Shown here in pieces: positions 1-9,334 of a stretch of DNA of 64,000 bases. The number at the start of each line of letters is the position of its first letter. Position 1 is the first letter of the stretch. Position numbers and translations under genes: made by a program. This DNA comes from Shewanella morhuae (GTDB lineage Bacteria > Pseudomonadota > Gammaproteobacteria > Enterobacterales > Shewanellaceae), in assembly GCF_900156405.1 (NCBI RefSeq), contig NZ_FTNN01000004.1:155029-219028 (forward strand), in the 5' to 3' direction. The notes below the pieces were generated by a model. That model was not told the DNA's origin. It ran no database searches and worked only from the letters and a program-made list of their open reading frames with translations.

Positions 1-100
1 GCCACAGAAAATAAGCACCGCCGCCCAGAATAATTAAGCCGCTAAATGCGAGCAGTAAGTTACGCTTTGAGGATTTTTTCATCGGTATTGTCATGTCCAT
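1..100 (-). CDS. N-terminal fragment of a membrane or exported protein, cut by the window start
   Basis: Reading leftward from 100, the frame is open to the edge of the window. It encodes a short basic head (KKSSKR) followed by one hydrophobic segment (LLLAFSGLIILGGGAYFLW), which looks like a signal anchor. Three in-frame ATGs lie at 100, 94 and 82; none has a clear Shine-Dalgarno, and 82 puts the basic residues right at the N-terminus. Only about 30 residues are visible, so the family cannot be named. Confidence 0.5.
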   Translation of the reverse strand, partial: MDMTIPMKKSSKRNLLLAFSGLIILGGGAYFLW

Positions 101-579
101 CAATGCTAAAGACAGCAAGCCATTATCTGGCTCAAGCTTGTTAAGAAACCAAAATTATTTCTGCAGTATATAGAGTTAGCCAAACTTAGTAGACGAAGGA
201 AGTGTCGTTAACAGGTAAAGATATGCAAATATCTGTGTAGAAACTTTTAAAATAAGCACTGCTGAGTGATGTACTGTCCTCGTTACCACAAAGACGCAAA
301 GCTGAAGTGGTGTTTAATGGGTAAATTTGGACTTTAAGCTTCTTTATTACTTTTTTAATTCATTAAAGATAGTGTTAAGCAAAAAAATGTAGTGGGATTA
401 CTGGTTTCTCACAACCTTCTTGTAATGTGCTCGATGAAATAACTAACTTAAGCCTGAAGCGATGCTAAGCAGTATCATCTCATTACTCTCAATTTATATT
501 GTGTCACCGAGCGTGACGCCTTGAGCACCACTAACAATCCAAACATCAAGCAAGTAGCAAAATCTGCTTCGTGCACAAT
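101..579. other. Gene-free stretch, AT-rich
   Basis: I see no supported gene, RNA or repeat here. It probably carries the promoter of the leftward gene at 100. Its right part may include eroded upstream sequence of the transporter remnant that becomes recognisable at about 580, but no conserved peptide could be read from it. Confidence 0.4.
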
Positions 580-980
580 AAAACGTTACTTGCATTATTT
601 TTACGTGAAATGGGTTTAGTCAGCGCTAAAGTATACTTAACCTGATGTGATGGTCTCCTCCCACTACGGCATCACTGTGCCATATTCGAAGTGATTACCA
701 ACAATCAAAATTGGGCGGTTACTGGTGTTTACCGCGATTATTCCGTTTGTATTTGCATATTGTGGAATTAGTGCCGATTTATGGCTGGATGTCACCTCGG
801 GGAGTATTTAGGTGCTGGCCGGGTTAAGAGTGCAGTTGCATCTTATATTGCCGCGCAGGCAGCGATACCTGAAGTCAATATTAGTCTAGCCATGTCGGCA
901 TCACTTGGAGTTATCTTCCAATTAACGTATTAATTGGCTTTGCTTTATATCAAGATTGGACCATGCTTACTACTGCATAG
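580..980 (+). pseudogene. Decayed SbtA/DUF897-type sodium-dependent bicarbonate transporter, C-terminal part
   Basis: Peptides typical of the C-terminal half of this family can be read in order but in different frames. KTLLALFLREMGLVSAK begins near 580. LLVFTAIIPFVFAYCGIS begins at 719 and ends at a TAG at 809-811. SAVASYIAAQAAIPEVN and SLAMSASLGVIF follow in another frame, and INVLIGFALYQDWTML in a third. Intact members carry an ASASYIAAPAAMRLALPEANPS-like stretch followed by FPFN and GIPLY, so the match covers several motifs. At least two frameshifts and in-frame stops break the gene, and no N-terminal half is recognisable. Assignment is from remembered family motifs, not a search. Confidence 0.6.
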
Positions 981-1047
981 AAGTAGTAATAAAGAAGGGA
1001 GATTCATACCTGTTTTTTTATTGAGTTCATTGTGCTAACGCTTAAAA

Positions 1048-2007
1048 TCACGATTTACGACGAATCGCTTTATCTTGATACATGGCCTTATCAGCACAAT
1101 CTAAAAGATCATCCAAACCAAGTTCCGAATCGGGTGTCCAGTGCGCAATACCAATACTGGTAGATATTTTATGCTGATGGTGTTGATTATATTGTTCAAG
1201 CAATAACTTAAAGCGTTCAATAGCATGGTTAACCGTATCTTTGTGTACAAAGCTTAACAACACGACAAACTCATCCCCTCCCATTCTAGCAATGACGTCT
1301 GACTCTCTAAAAGCCGTTAACAAAATATGGGCAAAATCACATAACAACTGATCGCCCTTACGATGGCCAAAACTATCATTAATTTCTTTGAAAAAATCGA
1401 GATCAAAAAAGACCAACGTAGCAGCCATCTTTGTACGTCGACAACTCGCTAATGCCTGATGTGCTAATACCTCAAAACCACGACGATTAGAAATAGTCGT
1501 CAAAGGGTCTAGGGTATTCTGCACAATTGACAATAATTCAGCTTCTACCATTTTCCCTAAATCGGTGAGAATCTCAATCTCTTCACTAGTTAGTTGCCGA
1601 GGTTCTGTACCAATAACACATAGAGTCCCTGCACGAAAACCATCACTAATCGTTAATGGATAGCCAGCATAAAAGCGAATAAAGGGCTCTTGTACTACTA
1701 ATGGGTTATCACAAAATCGCGGATCGTTAAGTGCATCGTTAACGATAAAAATACCGTCATAATTAATCGCATGGCCACAAAAGGAAATATCTCGAGATGT
1801 TTCAGTCGCCTCGATTCCTTGATGAGATTTAAACCATTGGCGCTCAGCGTCGACTAACGTCACAAGGCAAATAGGCACAGAAAAAATTCTGCGAGTGAGC
1901 CTGGTGACTCGGTCGAAACGCTCTTCTGTGTCAGTATCAAGCACATTTAGTGCACGTAACTTAGCCAGACGTTGCAGTTCATTGTCAGGAATTATAGGTA
2001 ATATCAT
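1048..2007 (-). CDS. GAF-GGDEF diguanylate cyclase
   Basis: A 319-residue cytoplasmic protein that should make cyclic di-GMP from two GTP. An N-terminal GAF-type sensor domain covers roughly residues 25-155. The C-terminal GGDEF domain has the metal-binding FFDLDFFKEIND segment near 200 and an intact GGDEF signature at 243-247. RESD at 234-237, exactly five residues before the signature, fits an RxxD inhibitory site, so product feedback is likely. There is no transmembrane segment, so the GAF domain must sense a cytoplasmic ligand or partner, which cannot be read from sequence. It has no EAL domain. The start ATG has a weak AGAGAT-like ribosome site. It lies about 100 bp downstream of glnE on the same strand but is probably transcribed independently. 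Confidence 0.9.
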   Translation of the reverse strand: MILPIIPDNELQRLAKLRALNVLDTDTEERFDRVTRLTRRIFSVPICLVTLVDAERQWFKSHQGIEATETSRDISFCGHAINYDGIFIVNDALNDPRFCDNPLVVQEPFIRFYAGYPLTISDGFRAGTLCVIGTEPRQLTSEEIEILTDLGKMVEAELLSIVQNTLDPLTTISNRRGFEVLAHQALASCRRTKMAATLVFFDLDFFKEINDSFGHRKGDQLLCDFAHILLTAFRESDVIARMGGDEFVVLLSFVHKDTVNHAIERFKLLLEQYNQHHQHKISTSIGIAHWTPDSELGLDDLLDCADKAMYQDKAIRRKS

Positions 2008-2114
2008 AGCGATCTCTGCTAACGACTCTTATTAAACTCTAGCCTAAATTAGGTGTTCTTGCGGGCTTCTTTAGACGCTTGACCTACAGAGTAACGTATT
2101 ATTTGACAGCACAC

Positions 2115-4970
2115 TTATTCAAGTATCGTTCGATAAATCTCCAACACTCGCTCCGTATATTCAGACACCGCAGGCACGGGTAATAGGCCGAGTCTTTGCT
2201 GCAGCGTCAATCGATGATTTTCATCCCTGAGTAAGCAATAGGTTTGAGTTAAATGCTGGGCACTCATCATGGGTAGTAATTCAAGCTCGGCTAATACACC
2301 AAAAATCCGCACATTGTCAGACCAAATCGTCAGTTCCGGATACTCATGGGCGTTAGCCAGTACTAAATACTGGGCAATAAACTCAATATCTGCAATACCA
2401 CCGGGGCTCTGTTTTAGATCAAATATGCCTTCATTTGCCTTAAGTAAATGGTCGCGCATTTTCTGGCGCATCTCACGTACCGCTTTCTTAAGCTCAACTT
2501 TGTTCCTTGGTTTTTCCAATATCGAGGCGCGAATATGGCTAAATTTGACCGCTAGACTATTGTCGCCGAAAACAAAACGCGAGCGCACTAAGGCTTGATG
2601 TTCCCACGTCCACGCCTCGTTAGCTTGATATTCGCCAAAGCGTTCAATCTCACTGACCATTAATCCTGAGGCGCCCGAGGGACGCAGGCGCATATCCACT
2701 TCATACAACTCACCCGAAGTGGTGCGAGTCGAGAATAAATGCAGAATACGCTGGGCGAGTTTGAGGTAGAAATGGCCGACTTCGATTGGCCGCTCACCAT
2801 TGGTCTGGCTGTTATCTGCTTTGTTTTCACACAAAAAAACTAAATCGAGATCTGAGCCGTAACCTAATTCGATACCACCGAGCTTGCCATAACCAACCAC
2901 GGCAAAACCGGTGTCATTGCCCTCAAGGTGAGCGGGCACGCCGTGGCGCACTGAAACCTGTTGCCACGCCTGCATTACCACTTGCTCGATAATCGCTTCA
3001 GCTAAAAAGGTTAAGTGATCGCTCACTTGCATCACAGGTAAAACCCCTGTGACATCGGCTGCAGCTATTTTAAGTTGTTGTGACAGCTTAAATTGGCGCA
3101 GCGCTTCCATCTGCTGCTCCATATCATCCTCGGGCACACGCAACATGTACTGGCGCAGCTCACTAGGATAATCATCGATGGAGGTGGTGTCATAGAGCTG
3201 TGAAGGGTCAATCAGTTCATCGAGCAGCATAGGAAACTTAGCCAACTGCGCCCCAATCCAAGGGCTGGCGCAGCATAGGCTCACTAGCTGCTGCCGCGCG
3301 CCTGGATTTTCACACAAAAGTTCCAGGTAACTAGTGCGAGTTAAAATTTGCTCCATCACCTTAGACACAGGCTCAAAAGCAGCCGATGGACTCTGTTGAT
3401 TAATTAACTCTTCCAATAATCTTGGCATTAATTTATCTAAGGTTTCCCGCCCACGTGGACCAATAGAACGCTTAGTGACCGTTTCGCGCCAACTGCTGAG
3501 CATAGGGCATAATTTGTCATCGTCGATTTGCTGCTCGGCTAATAACGCGACGGCATCATCAACATCTTGTACATTCCACAGCTGCGCCGTCCAGTGTTCA
3601 GCTTTATCCTCGCCTTCTTCGCCGCCCACAGTGGCTTTAAAGTGACGATGGATTTTGCTCATTGCTGCTTCAATATGGGTACGTAAATCGACCTCGCTGG
3701 CCATATCAAGTACATGACAGAGTCGCGCCCAATCTAGCGGATTATTCGGTAAGGTTTGGGTTTGTTTATCGTCTATGGCTTGCAGTAAATTCTCGACTCG
3801 GCGCAGTAGCAAATAGCTGTGTTTAAGCTCATCGACTGCCAAATATTCAAATTGTCCTAAGCTGTAGAGCGTATCGATAGCGCCGAATAAACTCTGCTGG
3901 CGCAGTGCTGGTTCGCGGCCACCGCGAATTAATTGGAAACTCTGCACCACGAACTCGACCTCACGAATACCACCCGCGCCGAGTTTAATATTGTCGGTCA
4001 AATGACGGCGGCGCACTTCTTGGGCGATAAGTTGCTTCATTTTTCGCAGAGATTCAATCGCCGAGAAATCGATATAACGGCGATACACAAAGGGCCTGAG
4101 CAAACTGTGTAGTTCATCGCAGAAATGGCTCCAAGGTCCTAGCGCACGCGCCTTGACCATGGCGTAGCGTTCCCAGTCTCGGCCCTGTTCTTGGTAATAA
4201 TCCTCAAGACCACTAAAGCTCACCACCAGCGGGCCACTTTCACCATAAGGGCGCAATCGCATATCTACGCGAAACACAAATCCATCTACCGTAACTTGGT
4301 CAAGCAAGTTAACTAACCTTTGCCCCATACGGATAAAAAACTGTTGATTATCTATACTACGGCGGCTACCGACGGTTTCACCGTGTTCTGGAAAGGTAAA
4401 AATCAAATCAATATCAGAAGAAAAATTCAGCTCGCGGCCGCCTAATTTACCCATACCCAAAATCAGTAACGGCTGTGCATTACCTTCTTTGTCCATCGGC
4501 GTGCCATATTGGGCGCACATCTCTTTATAGAGCCAGTCGCGGGCGCAAATCACTAAGGCTTCAGCTAGCGCCGACAGATCCAGTAGTGATTCTTCTAAAC
4601 TGGCGTAGTCTAAAAAGTCACGCCAGGCTAAGCGCACCATTTGATAATTACGAAACTGTCGCAAGCTGGCTTTGGCCATCTCTTCTGTTGTGGTGCTACT
4701 CAATACTTCGTGCAATTCAAGATCAAAGTTTTTACGCTCAATCAAGCTTAACTCGCCGGCAAACAACATGTTAATCCACTCGGGATGTCGGCATAACTGG
4801 GCGGCCACATAATCACTGAGCCCTAAAACCGTTTTTAGCTCTTGCTGTTGTGTAAGCGTTAATTGAGCCAGCCCTTCGGACCACACTTCCTCCAACCGCT
4901 GTAAATTACGCTCCGCAGTTTGATTAATGAGAATAGACAATGACTTATTACTGTCTTTTTGCATGGCCAT
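2115..4970 (-). CDS. glnE: Glutamine synthetase adenylyltransferase / adenylyl-removing enzyme
   Basis: GlnE adds AMP to, and removes it from, glutamine synthetase under control of PII and glutamine. The protein has two nucleotidyltransferase halves. The N-terminal deadenylylating half has [18 protein letters not shown] near residues 170-190; the C-terminal adenylylating half has [20 protein letters not shown] near 690-705. Both keep the G-G-x-E-L and S-D-[IL]-D-L signatures. The ATG at 4970 was chosen because AGGA lies six bases upstream; an in-frame TTG at 4985 has no such site. That gives 951 residues, close to E. coli GlnE (946). In E. coli the neighbouring gene is ygiF, which here is about 7.4 kb away with another gene block in between. 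A perfect 13-bp palindrome lies 27 bp upstream of the start. Confidence 0.97.
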   Translation of the reverse strand: MAMQKDSNKSLSILINQTAERNLQRLEEVWSEGLAQLTLTQQQELKTVLGLSDYVAAQLCRHPEWINMLFAGELSLIERKNFDLELHEVLSSTTTEEMAKASLRQFRNYQMVRLAWRDFLDYASLEESLLDLSALAEALVICARDWLYKEMCAQYGTPMDKEGNAQPLLILGMGKLGGRELNFSSDIDLIFTFPEHGETVGSRRSIDNQQFFIRMGQRLVNLLDQVTVDGFVFRVDMRLRPYGESGPLVVSFSGLEDYYQEQGRDWERYAMVKARALGPWSHFCDELHSLLRPFVYRRYIDFSAIESLRKMKQLIAQEVRRRHLTDNIKLGAGGIREVEFVVQSFQLIRGGREPALRQQSLFGAIDTLYSLGQFEYLAVDELKHSYLLLRRVENLLQAIDDKQTQTLPNNPLDWARLCHVLDMASEVDLRTHIEAAMSKIHRHFKATVGGEEGEDKAEHWTAQLWNVQDVDDAVALLAEQQIDDDKLCPMLSSWRETVTKRSIGPRGRETLDKLMPRLLEELINQQSPSAAFEPVSKVMEQILTRTSYLELLCENPGARQQLVSLCCASPWIGAQLAKFPMLLDELIDPSQLYDTTSIDDYPSELRQYMLRVPEDDMEQQMEALRQFKLSQQLKIAAADVTGVLPVMQVSDHLTFLAEAIIEQVVMQAWQQVSVRHGVPAHLEGNDTGFAVVGYGKLGGIELGYGSDLDLVFLCENKADNSQTNGERPIEVGHFYLKLAQRILHLFSTRTTSGELYEVDMRLRPSGASGLMVSEIERFGEYQANEAWTWEHQALVRSRFVFGDNSLAVKFSHIRASILEKPRNKVELKKAVREMRQKMRDHLLKANEGIFDLKQSPGGIADIEFIAQYLVLANAHEYPELTIWSDNVRIFGVLAELELLPMMSAQHLTQTYCLLRDENHRLTLQQRLGLLPVPAVSEYTERVLEIYRTILE

Positions 4971-4996
4971 AATGGTTCCTAACAAATTTAGCTATC

Positions 4997-5009
4997 GACA
5001 TATTATGTC
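4997..5009. promoter_or_regulatory. 13-bp palindrome, candidate operator (copy 1)
   Basis: GACATA-T-TATGTC, a perfect inverted repeat with 6-bp arms around one central base; a flanking C and G extend the pairing to 15 bp. It lies in the divergent region between glnE and the lipoprotein gene at 5206. The same arms recur at 8850 and 8884, before yjfI. The binding protein is unknown. It could act on glnE, on the rightward block, or on both. Confidence 0.55.
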
Positions 5010-5205
5010 GTAATGATATAAATTAATGCAGCATCATGTTATGTTTGCCATGACTTACAGCTGCCAGATGTAGCACACACGTAAAGCTACAGGCTTTATC
5101 TGCGACATTTAAGGGTACTATAACCTTGCAGTAGGCATATTGAGCAAGCGGATTATGATTGTCTGCAACTATTTGCGTTTTATTTCATTACCTTTTGGAG
5201 AAAAC

Positions 5206-6189
5206 ATGGCAGGAATGCTAACCCGTGTTCTCACATCGATACTCTTTATAACCGTTGCGCTAGCGCTAACGGGTTGTGGCGATGACAGACCGGATAAAAT
5301 TGCTAAGTATCAACAACTCACGCAGCAACGCCTTGCCACACTCACGACTATGCTCGACGATGGGCAGTTGCGTAACGCTAACCTATTAAAACAATACACC
5401 ACATTATTGACGCAACAGAAGCCTGAGTTAGCCCCCTTACTCGATGAATTAGCTAAAGATGCAGGCACTCAAGGCCCCATGTATACCTCACTAAAACGTC
5501 GTTTAGATGAGTCGAAAGTAGCGAGTAACTTTGCCGATCTCGATCAACAGCTAGCAGAGGCTGAAAACCTCTATCAAGCTGCAGATCCCAGCTTGTATAA
5601 CGACATGCTGTCAGATCCTGTCAACGTCGTCGCCGATATGTCTGACGGCAAACTGGCTCGAGTCAATTCGATTAGCCGCGAAGCCGCAACCCTCGCTAAT
5701 GGCGGCGAAGACTTTGGCCCAGGTAGCCAACTGGTGGGTAATCCGGCTTATGGTAATTGGCAAACAAACTCAAGCGGTACCTCATTTTGGGCTTGGTATG
5801 GCATGTATTCGATGTTTTCCAATATCTTCAATCGACCAGTGTCCTACGACCGCTGGTCAGGGAACCGAGGCTATAGTTATTATAATGACGTAGGTCGTTA
5901 CCGCTATACCTCACCCAAACAAGCCAGCGCACAGACTAAGACATTTGAGCAGACGAAAAAGCGCTTTGATTCCCAAGGTAAGCGCTTTGACAGCCCCTAT
6001 GCGAAAGCACGCACCGGTGGCACGGCGTTATCCCGTGAAAGCACCAGCGCTCCCAAAGCCAACACCACTAGCGCAAGCAAGAGTTCAGCGAACAACTCAA
6101 AAAGTAAGTTTCGCTCTAACTATGCTAAAGACAGCAGTTTTCGCAATTCCAGTAATCGTACGACCCGCAGTGTGCGCCGCGGTAAGTAA
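5206..6189 (+). CDS. Lipoprotein of unknown function, first gene of the Yjf-like block
   Basis: I do not recognise a named family. The ATG at 5206 is preceded by TTTGGAG and directly starts a lipoprotein signal peptide ending in the lipobox LALTGC, giving a 327-residue precursor; an upstream in-frame extension from 5140 would bury the signal peptide. After the lipidated Cys comes a helical region (about 25-140) rich in Q, L and K. Then comes an aromatic Gly/Trp/Tyr-rich stretch (about 175-235), then a Ser/Thr/Lys/Arg-rich, probably disordered C-terminus ending in RSVRRGK. The very basic tail suggests contact with membrane or cell-wall polyanions (inference). The next gene follows after 13 bp, so the two are very likely cotranscribed. 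Confidence 0.75.
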   Translation: MAGMLTRVLTSILFITVALALTGCGDDRPDKIAKYQQLTQQRLATLTTMLDDGQLRNANLLKQYTTLLTQQKPELAPLLDELAKDAGTQGPMYTSLKRRLDESKVASNFADLDQQLAEAENLYQAADPSLYNDMLSDPVNVVADMSDGKLARVNSISREAATLANGGEDFGPGSQLVGNPAYGNWQTNSSGTSFWAWYGMYSMFSNIFNRPVSYDRWSGNRGYSYYNDVGRYRYTSPKQASAQTKTFEQTKKRFDSQGKRFDSPYAKARTGGTALSRESTSAPKANTTSASKSSANNSKSKFRSNYAKDSSFRNSSNRTTRSVRRGK

Positions 6190-6202
6190 CTAAGGATTAT
6201 CA

Positions 6203-7102
6203 ATGATATTATTTCAAGATTTCGGTATCACGTCAGAGCTAGCTACCATTCTGGCGATTGATCTCACTATTGCGGTGATTCTGCTAACGTTGATGCGTTA
6301 CTTGCAGGGTTGGAGTGTCAAAGTCAACAGCAGCAAAGAGCTGGCGGAGCGGGATAACTTCGCCTTTGGTATCAGTACCGCTGGCGCTGTTGCCGCACTG
6401 GGCATAGTGCTAACGGGCGCGATCACAGGGGCTGCTGCACACTCTTATCTTACTGAAGCGATTGGCATGAGCTCCTATGGTTTATTCGGCTTAGTGCTGA
6501 TTAAATTTGGCCGTTTCCTGCACGATAAATTAGCGCTAAATGAATTTGATAAGAATGAGCAAATCATCAAAGGCAATGTGTCAGTCGCGATTGTTGATGC
6601 CAGTGCCGCCATCGCCACTGCAATTATTATCCGCGCCGTGTTGTTATGGGCAGAAGACTTAACCTTAGATACTTTTATTGCTATTTTCAGCGCCTTTGCA
6701 ATTTCACAGTTAATGTTAGTGCTGCTGACGCGCTGGCGCGAAAACCGTTTTGCAAGTCGCAATCAAGACTCGTCCATGCAGCAAGCCCTAGTAAAAGGTC
6801 ATACCGCATTAGCGCTACGTCATGCCGGTTATATGATTGCCATGGCGCTGAGCTTTAATGCTGCTAGTCACTTTATTATTTTTAATCCAACCGCTTATGT
6901 AACCAACGTAATCGGCTGGTTAGTGTTTTCAATCATCATGCTGCTCGTGCTGTCCTTACTGCTATTTATCGTGAAAAAACTGGTATTAGCCCGTATCGAT
7001 TTAGCTGATGAAGTAGAAAAACAGCACAATATCGGTATTGCTGCGGTAGAAATGGCGATCTGCATCGCTATCGCACTTATTCTTACGGCACTGATGGCCT
7101 AA
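6203..7102 (+). CDS. Double DUF350 inner-membrane protein (YjfL-like)
   Basis: A 299-residue integral membrane protein with about eight hydrophobic segments. It looks like two tandem DUF350 units: one around residues 50-125 (DNFAFGISTAGAVAALGIVLTGA) and one around 195-295. E. coli YjfL is about 130 residues and has one unit, so this is a duplicated form. DUF350 has no established biochemical role; it recurs beside PspA-like and polyamine-type genes, as here. It follows the lipoprotein gene by 13 bp and precedes the next start by only 4 bp, so the three form an operon. Confidence 0.8.
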   Translation: MILFQDFGITSELATILAIDLTIAVILLTLMRYLQGWSVKVNSSKELAERDNFAFGISTAGAVAALGIVLTGAITGAAAHSYLTEAIGMSSYGLFGLVLIKFGRFLHDKLALNEFDKNEQIIKGNVSVAIVDASAAIATAIIIRAVLLWAEDLTLDTFIAIFSAFAISQLMLVLLTRWRENRFASRNQDSSMQQALVKGHTALALRHAGYMIAMALSFNAASHFIIFNPTAYVTNVIGWLVFSIIMLLVLSLLLFIVKKLVLARIDLADEVEKQHNIGIAAVEMAICIAIALILTALMA

Positions 7103-7106
7103 TCAA

Positions 7107-8831
7107 ATGCAACAAAATAGTTTAACTCCCTCGGCGGCTAAACCTAGCCGCCTAGGTTGGTTCGATGATGTCTTATTATTGGGCATTATGGCGGTATTAG
7201 CAGGCTGCGGCCTGATTTACGAATATCTTTTATCCCATTATGCGGGGCGCATTTTAGGCGCATTAGAAGCCGCCATCTATACCATGATTGGTCTGATGAT
7301 CGTTTCCATGGGCATAGGCGCCTTCGCCGCCCGTAAGATCCGTGATGCCTTTACCGGTTTTGTGATTTTAGAGCTCACTGTTGCGCTATGTGGCTCGCTC
7401 GCCATTTTAATCACTGCGGCGGTCATTGGTTTTGGCCAACAACTACCGTTGATGATTGCTAACACCTTAGGCTTGCCGCCAGATCACTTGCCTGAAGGCG
7501 GCATGATAGGAACACTGCAAAAACTCAGCGAATATTTACCCTATGTTTGGGGCGTGTTACTGGGTTTGATGATCGGCATGGAAATTCCATTAATTGCACG
7601 GGTGCGTCAATCGCTTTCAGATGAACATTTACTGCATAATGCGGGGACGATTTATGGCGCTGATTATATTGGTGCTGGCATAGGTGCCGCCATTTGGGTT
7701 GGTTTTATGCTCGCCATTGATATCCAGCTCGCTGCCGCTTTGACTGCTAGTTTTAATCTGTTGGCGGGTTTTGTATTTATCTGGCGTTTCTGGTCTAAAA
7801 TCCGTCGTGCAAAACTGCTGTTGACTGGACATGTTATCGTCACGGGTGTCTTGCTAGTCCTAGCACTCCAAGGCCCGCACTGGGAGCAGCACTTCAACAA
7901 CCTGATCTATAAAGATAAGGTGGTATATTCCAAAGCTACACGTTTCCAGCAACTGACCTTTACTGAGCGGTTACGTGGTAATGGTCTCGCCCCCGTATAT
8001 AACTTATATATCAATGGTCGCTTGCAGTTTTCTAGCATAGACGAACACATCTACCATGCGTTTCTGGTGCATCCCACACTTGCCGCCAGTGCGCGTCACA
8101 ACAAAGTGCTGATCATTGGCGGTGGTGACGGACTTGGCCTCAAGCAAGTGCTCCGTTGGCAGCCTGAGCAAGTTACACTTCTCGATCTTGATGTGGGTTT
8201 AGTGCAATTATTTACATCGCCTGATACCGATATGCCTGAAAATCTCAGCCGCGCTATGCTCGCGCTCAACGGTAATGCGCTGAACGATCCCCGCGTCACA
8301 GTGATCAACGATGACGCCTTTAATGGAGTCGACAAACTGATTGCAACTGGTGTGAAATATGACGCGATTATTGTGGACTTACCGGATCCGAGCCATCCTG
8401 ATCTTAACAAGCTGTATTCAGATTATTTCTACCGTAAATTAAAGGAACTTATCAGTAGTGATGGTGCTCTGACAGTACAGTCAACGTCGCCGTACCATGC
8501 CCCAAAGGCATTTATTTCGATTGCAAAAACCTTGGCCTTAGCGGGATTTAACGTAAAACAGTATCATCATAATGTCCCCAGTTTTGGTGAATGGGGCTGG
8601 AGTATTGCAACCTTAGATGGCCTTGATGCACAGCACAGGCTAGCCAAGCTGACTGAGTTGCCCATCAAAGATGATTGGCTAACCTTAGGATTAGTAGAGG
8701 GTGCTTTTGAATTTCCGGCAAACTTTTATCAAGATGCCACTAAGATTAAAACCAATGAATTGGGTTCGCTGCAACTGTATCACTACCATTTGCAAGATTG
8801 GTCAGAGAATCAAGGACTGAATCTTTTTTAA
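7107..8831 (+). CDS. Membrane-fused polyamine aminopropyltransferase (spermidine-synthase-like)
   Basis: A 574-residue protein with an N-terminal membrane region of about seven segments between residues 20 and 258, followed by a C-terminal spermidine-synthase fold. The enzyme part keeps substrate motifs: YINGRLQFSSIDEHIYHAFL (about 301-320), the AdoMet-type GGGDGL loop at 338-343, NDDAF at 401-405 and DLPDPS at 424-429, where spermidine synthases usually have D-S-T-D-P. It could transfer an aminopropyl group from decarboxylated S-adenosylmethionine, or have a changed substrate. No AdoMet decarboxylase is in the window. The gene starts 4 bp after the DUF350 stop with no obvious ribosome site, suggesting reinitiation. 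Fusion to a membrane domain places the activity at the inner membrane. Confidence 0.85.
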   Translation: MQQNSLTPSAAKPSRLGWFDDVLLLGIMAVLAGCGLIYEYLLSHYAGRILGALEAAIYTMIGLMIVSMGIGAFAARKIRDAFTGFVILELTVALCGSLAILITAAVIGFGQQLPLMIANTLGLPPDHLPEGGMIGTLQKLSEYLPYVWGVLLGLMIGMEIPLIARVRQSLSDEHLLHNAGTIYGADYIGAGIGAAIWVGFMLAIDIQLAAALTASFNLLAGFVFIWRFWSKIRRAKLLLTGHVIVTGVLLVLALQGPHWEQHFNNLIYKDKVVYSKATRFQQLTFTERLRGNGLAPVYNLYINGRLQFSSIDEHIYHAFLVHPTLAASARHNKVLIIGGGDGLGLKQVLRWQPEQVTLLDLDVGLVQLFTSPDTDMPENLSRAMLALNGNALNDPRVTVINDDAFNGVDKLIATGVKYDAIIVDLPDPSHPDLNKLYSDYFYRKLKELISSDGALTVQSTSPYHAPKAFISIAKTLALAGFNVKQYHHNVPSFGEWGWSIATLDGLDAQHRLAKLTELPIKDDWLTLGLVEGAFEFPANFYQDATKIKTNELGSLQLYHYHLQDWSENQGLNLF

Positions 8832-8848
8832 TAGGATGCGATAGTGCT

Positions 8849-8896
8849 TGACATATTATGTCTCAGTGCTATCTTTGAACACAGACATAATATGTC
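8849..8896. promoter_or_regulatory. Paired palindromes (copies 2 and 3) over a likely promoter of yjfI
   Basis: GACATA-T-TATGTC at 8850-8862 and GACATA-A-TATGTC at 8884-8896 are both palindromic and are inverted copies of each other, with starts 34 bp apart (about three helical turns). The left copy overlaps a TTGACA-like -35 hexamer at 8849; a TATCTT at 8870 is a possible -10, though the 15-bp spacing is short. The arrangement suggests a cooperative repressor controlling a second transcription unit that begins with yjfI. Copy 1 of the motif is upstream of the first gene set. Confidence 0.6.
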
Positions 8897-8909
8897 AACA
8901 AGGACAAAT

Positions 8910-9323
8910 ATGAATATCCATACCATTGCCAACCACCTCAACAGTCTGGGCAACAACAGCCAAACAGGCTTCCAGTTTGATTGCTATCCAATTACTGGTG
9001 AAGTCGAAGTGTTGCAAGTGAATGTCGTTGGCCGTGAAGAAATCCCAGTATTTGTATCGGTAACGGACAATCAGATTTTGTGCATCAGCTATTTGTGGGG
9101 CGAGAACGAAGTAAACCAAGAGCGTCGCAGTGAAATGTTTGAAACTATGCTAGAGCTCAACATTCCAATGCCCTTGTCAGCCTTTGCAAAAATTGATGAC
9201 AAATACGTGGTTTACGGTGCGCTATCACTTCAATCTAGCATGCTTGAAATTGAACAAGAATTAGCAGTTTTATCCGATAACTGTTTAGAAGTTATTGATG
9301 AAATGGTCGACTATCTTAAATAA
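8910..9323 (+). CDS. yjfI: YjfI family protein (DUF2170)
   Basis: A 137-residue soluble protein of the DUF2170 family, the YjfI type known from E. coli. Its biochemical role is not established. The ATG at 8910 is preceded by AAGGA at good spacing; upstream in-frame starts at 8844 and 8892 lack this and would run through the palindromic operator. The sequence has alternating strands and helices, with GFQFDCYPITGEVEVLQVNV near the N-terminus and an acidic C-terminus. It is followed after 11 bp by the PspA-family gene, the same order as yjfI-yjfJ in E. coli. Confidence 0.85.
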   Translation: MNIHTIANHLNSLGNNSQTGFQFDCYPITGEVEVLQVNVVGREEIPVFVSVTDNQILCISYLWGENEVNQERRSEMFETMLELNIPMPLSAFAKIDDKYVVYGALSLQSSMLEIEQELAVLSDNCLEVIDEMVDYLK

Positions 9324-9334
9324 GGAGCCACAAA

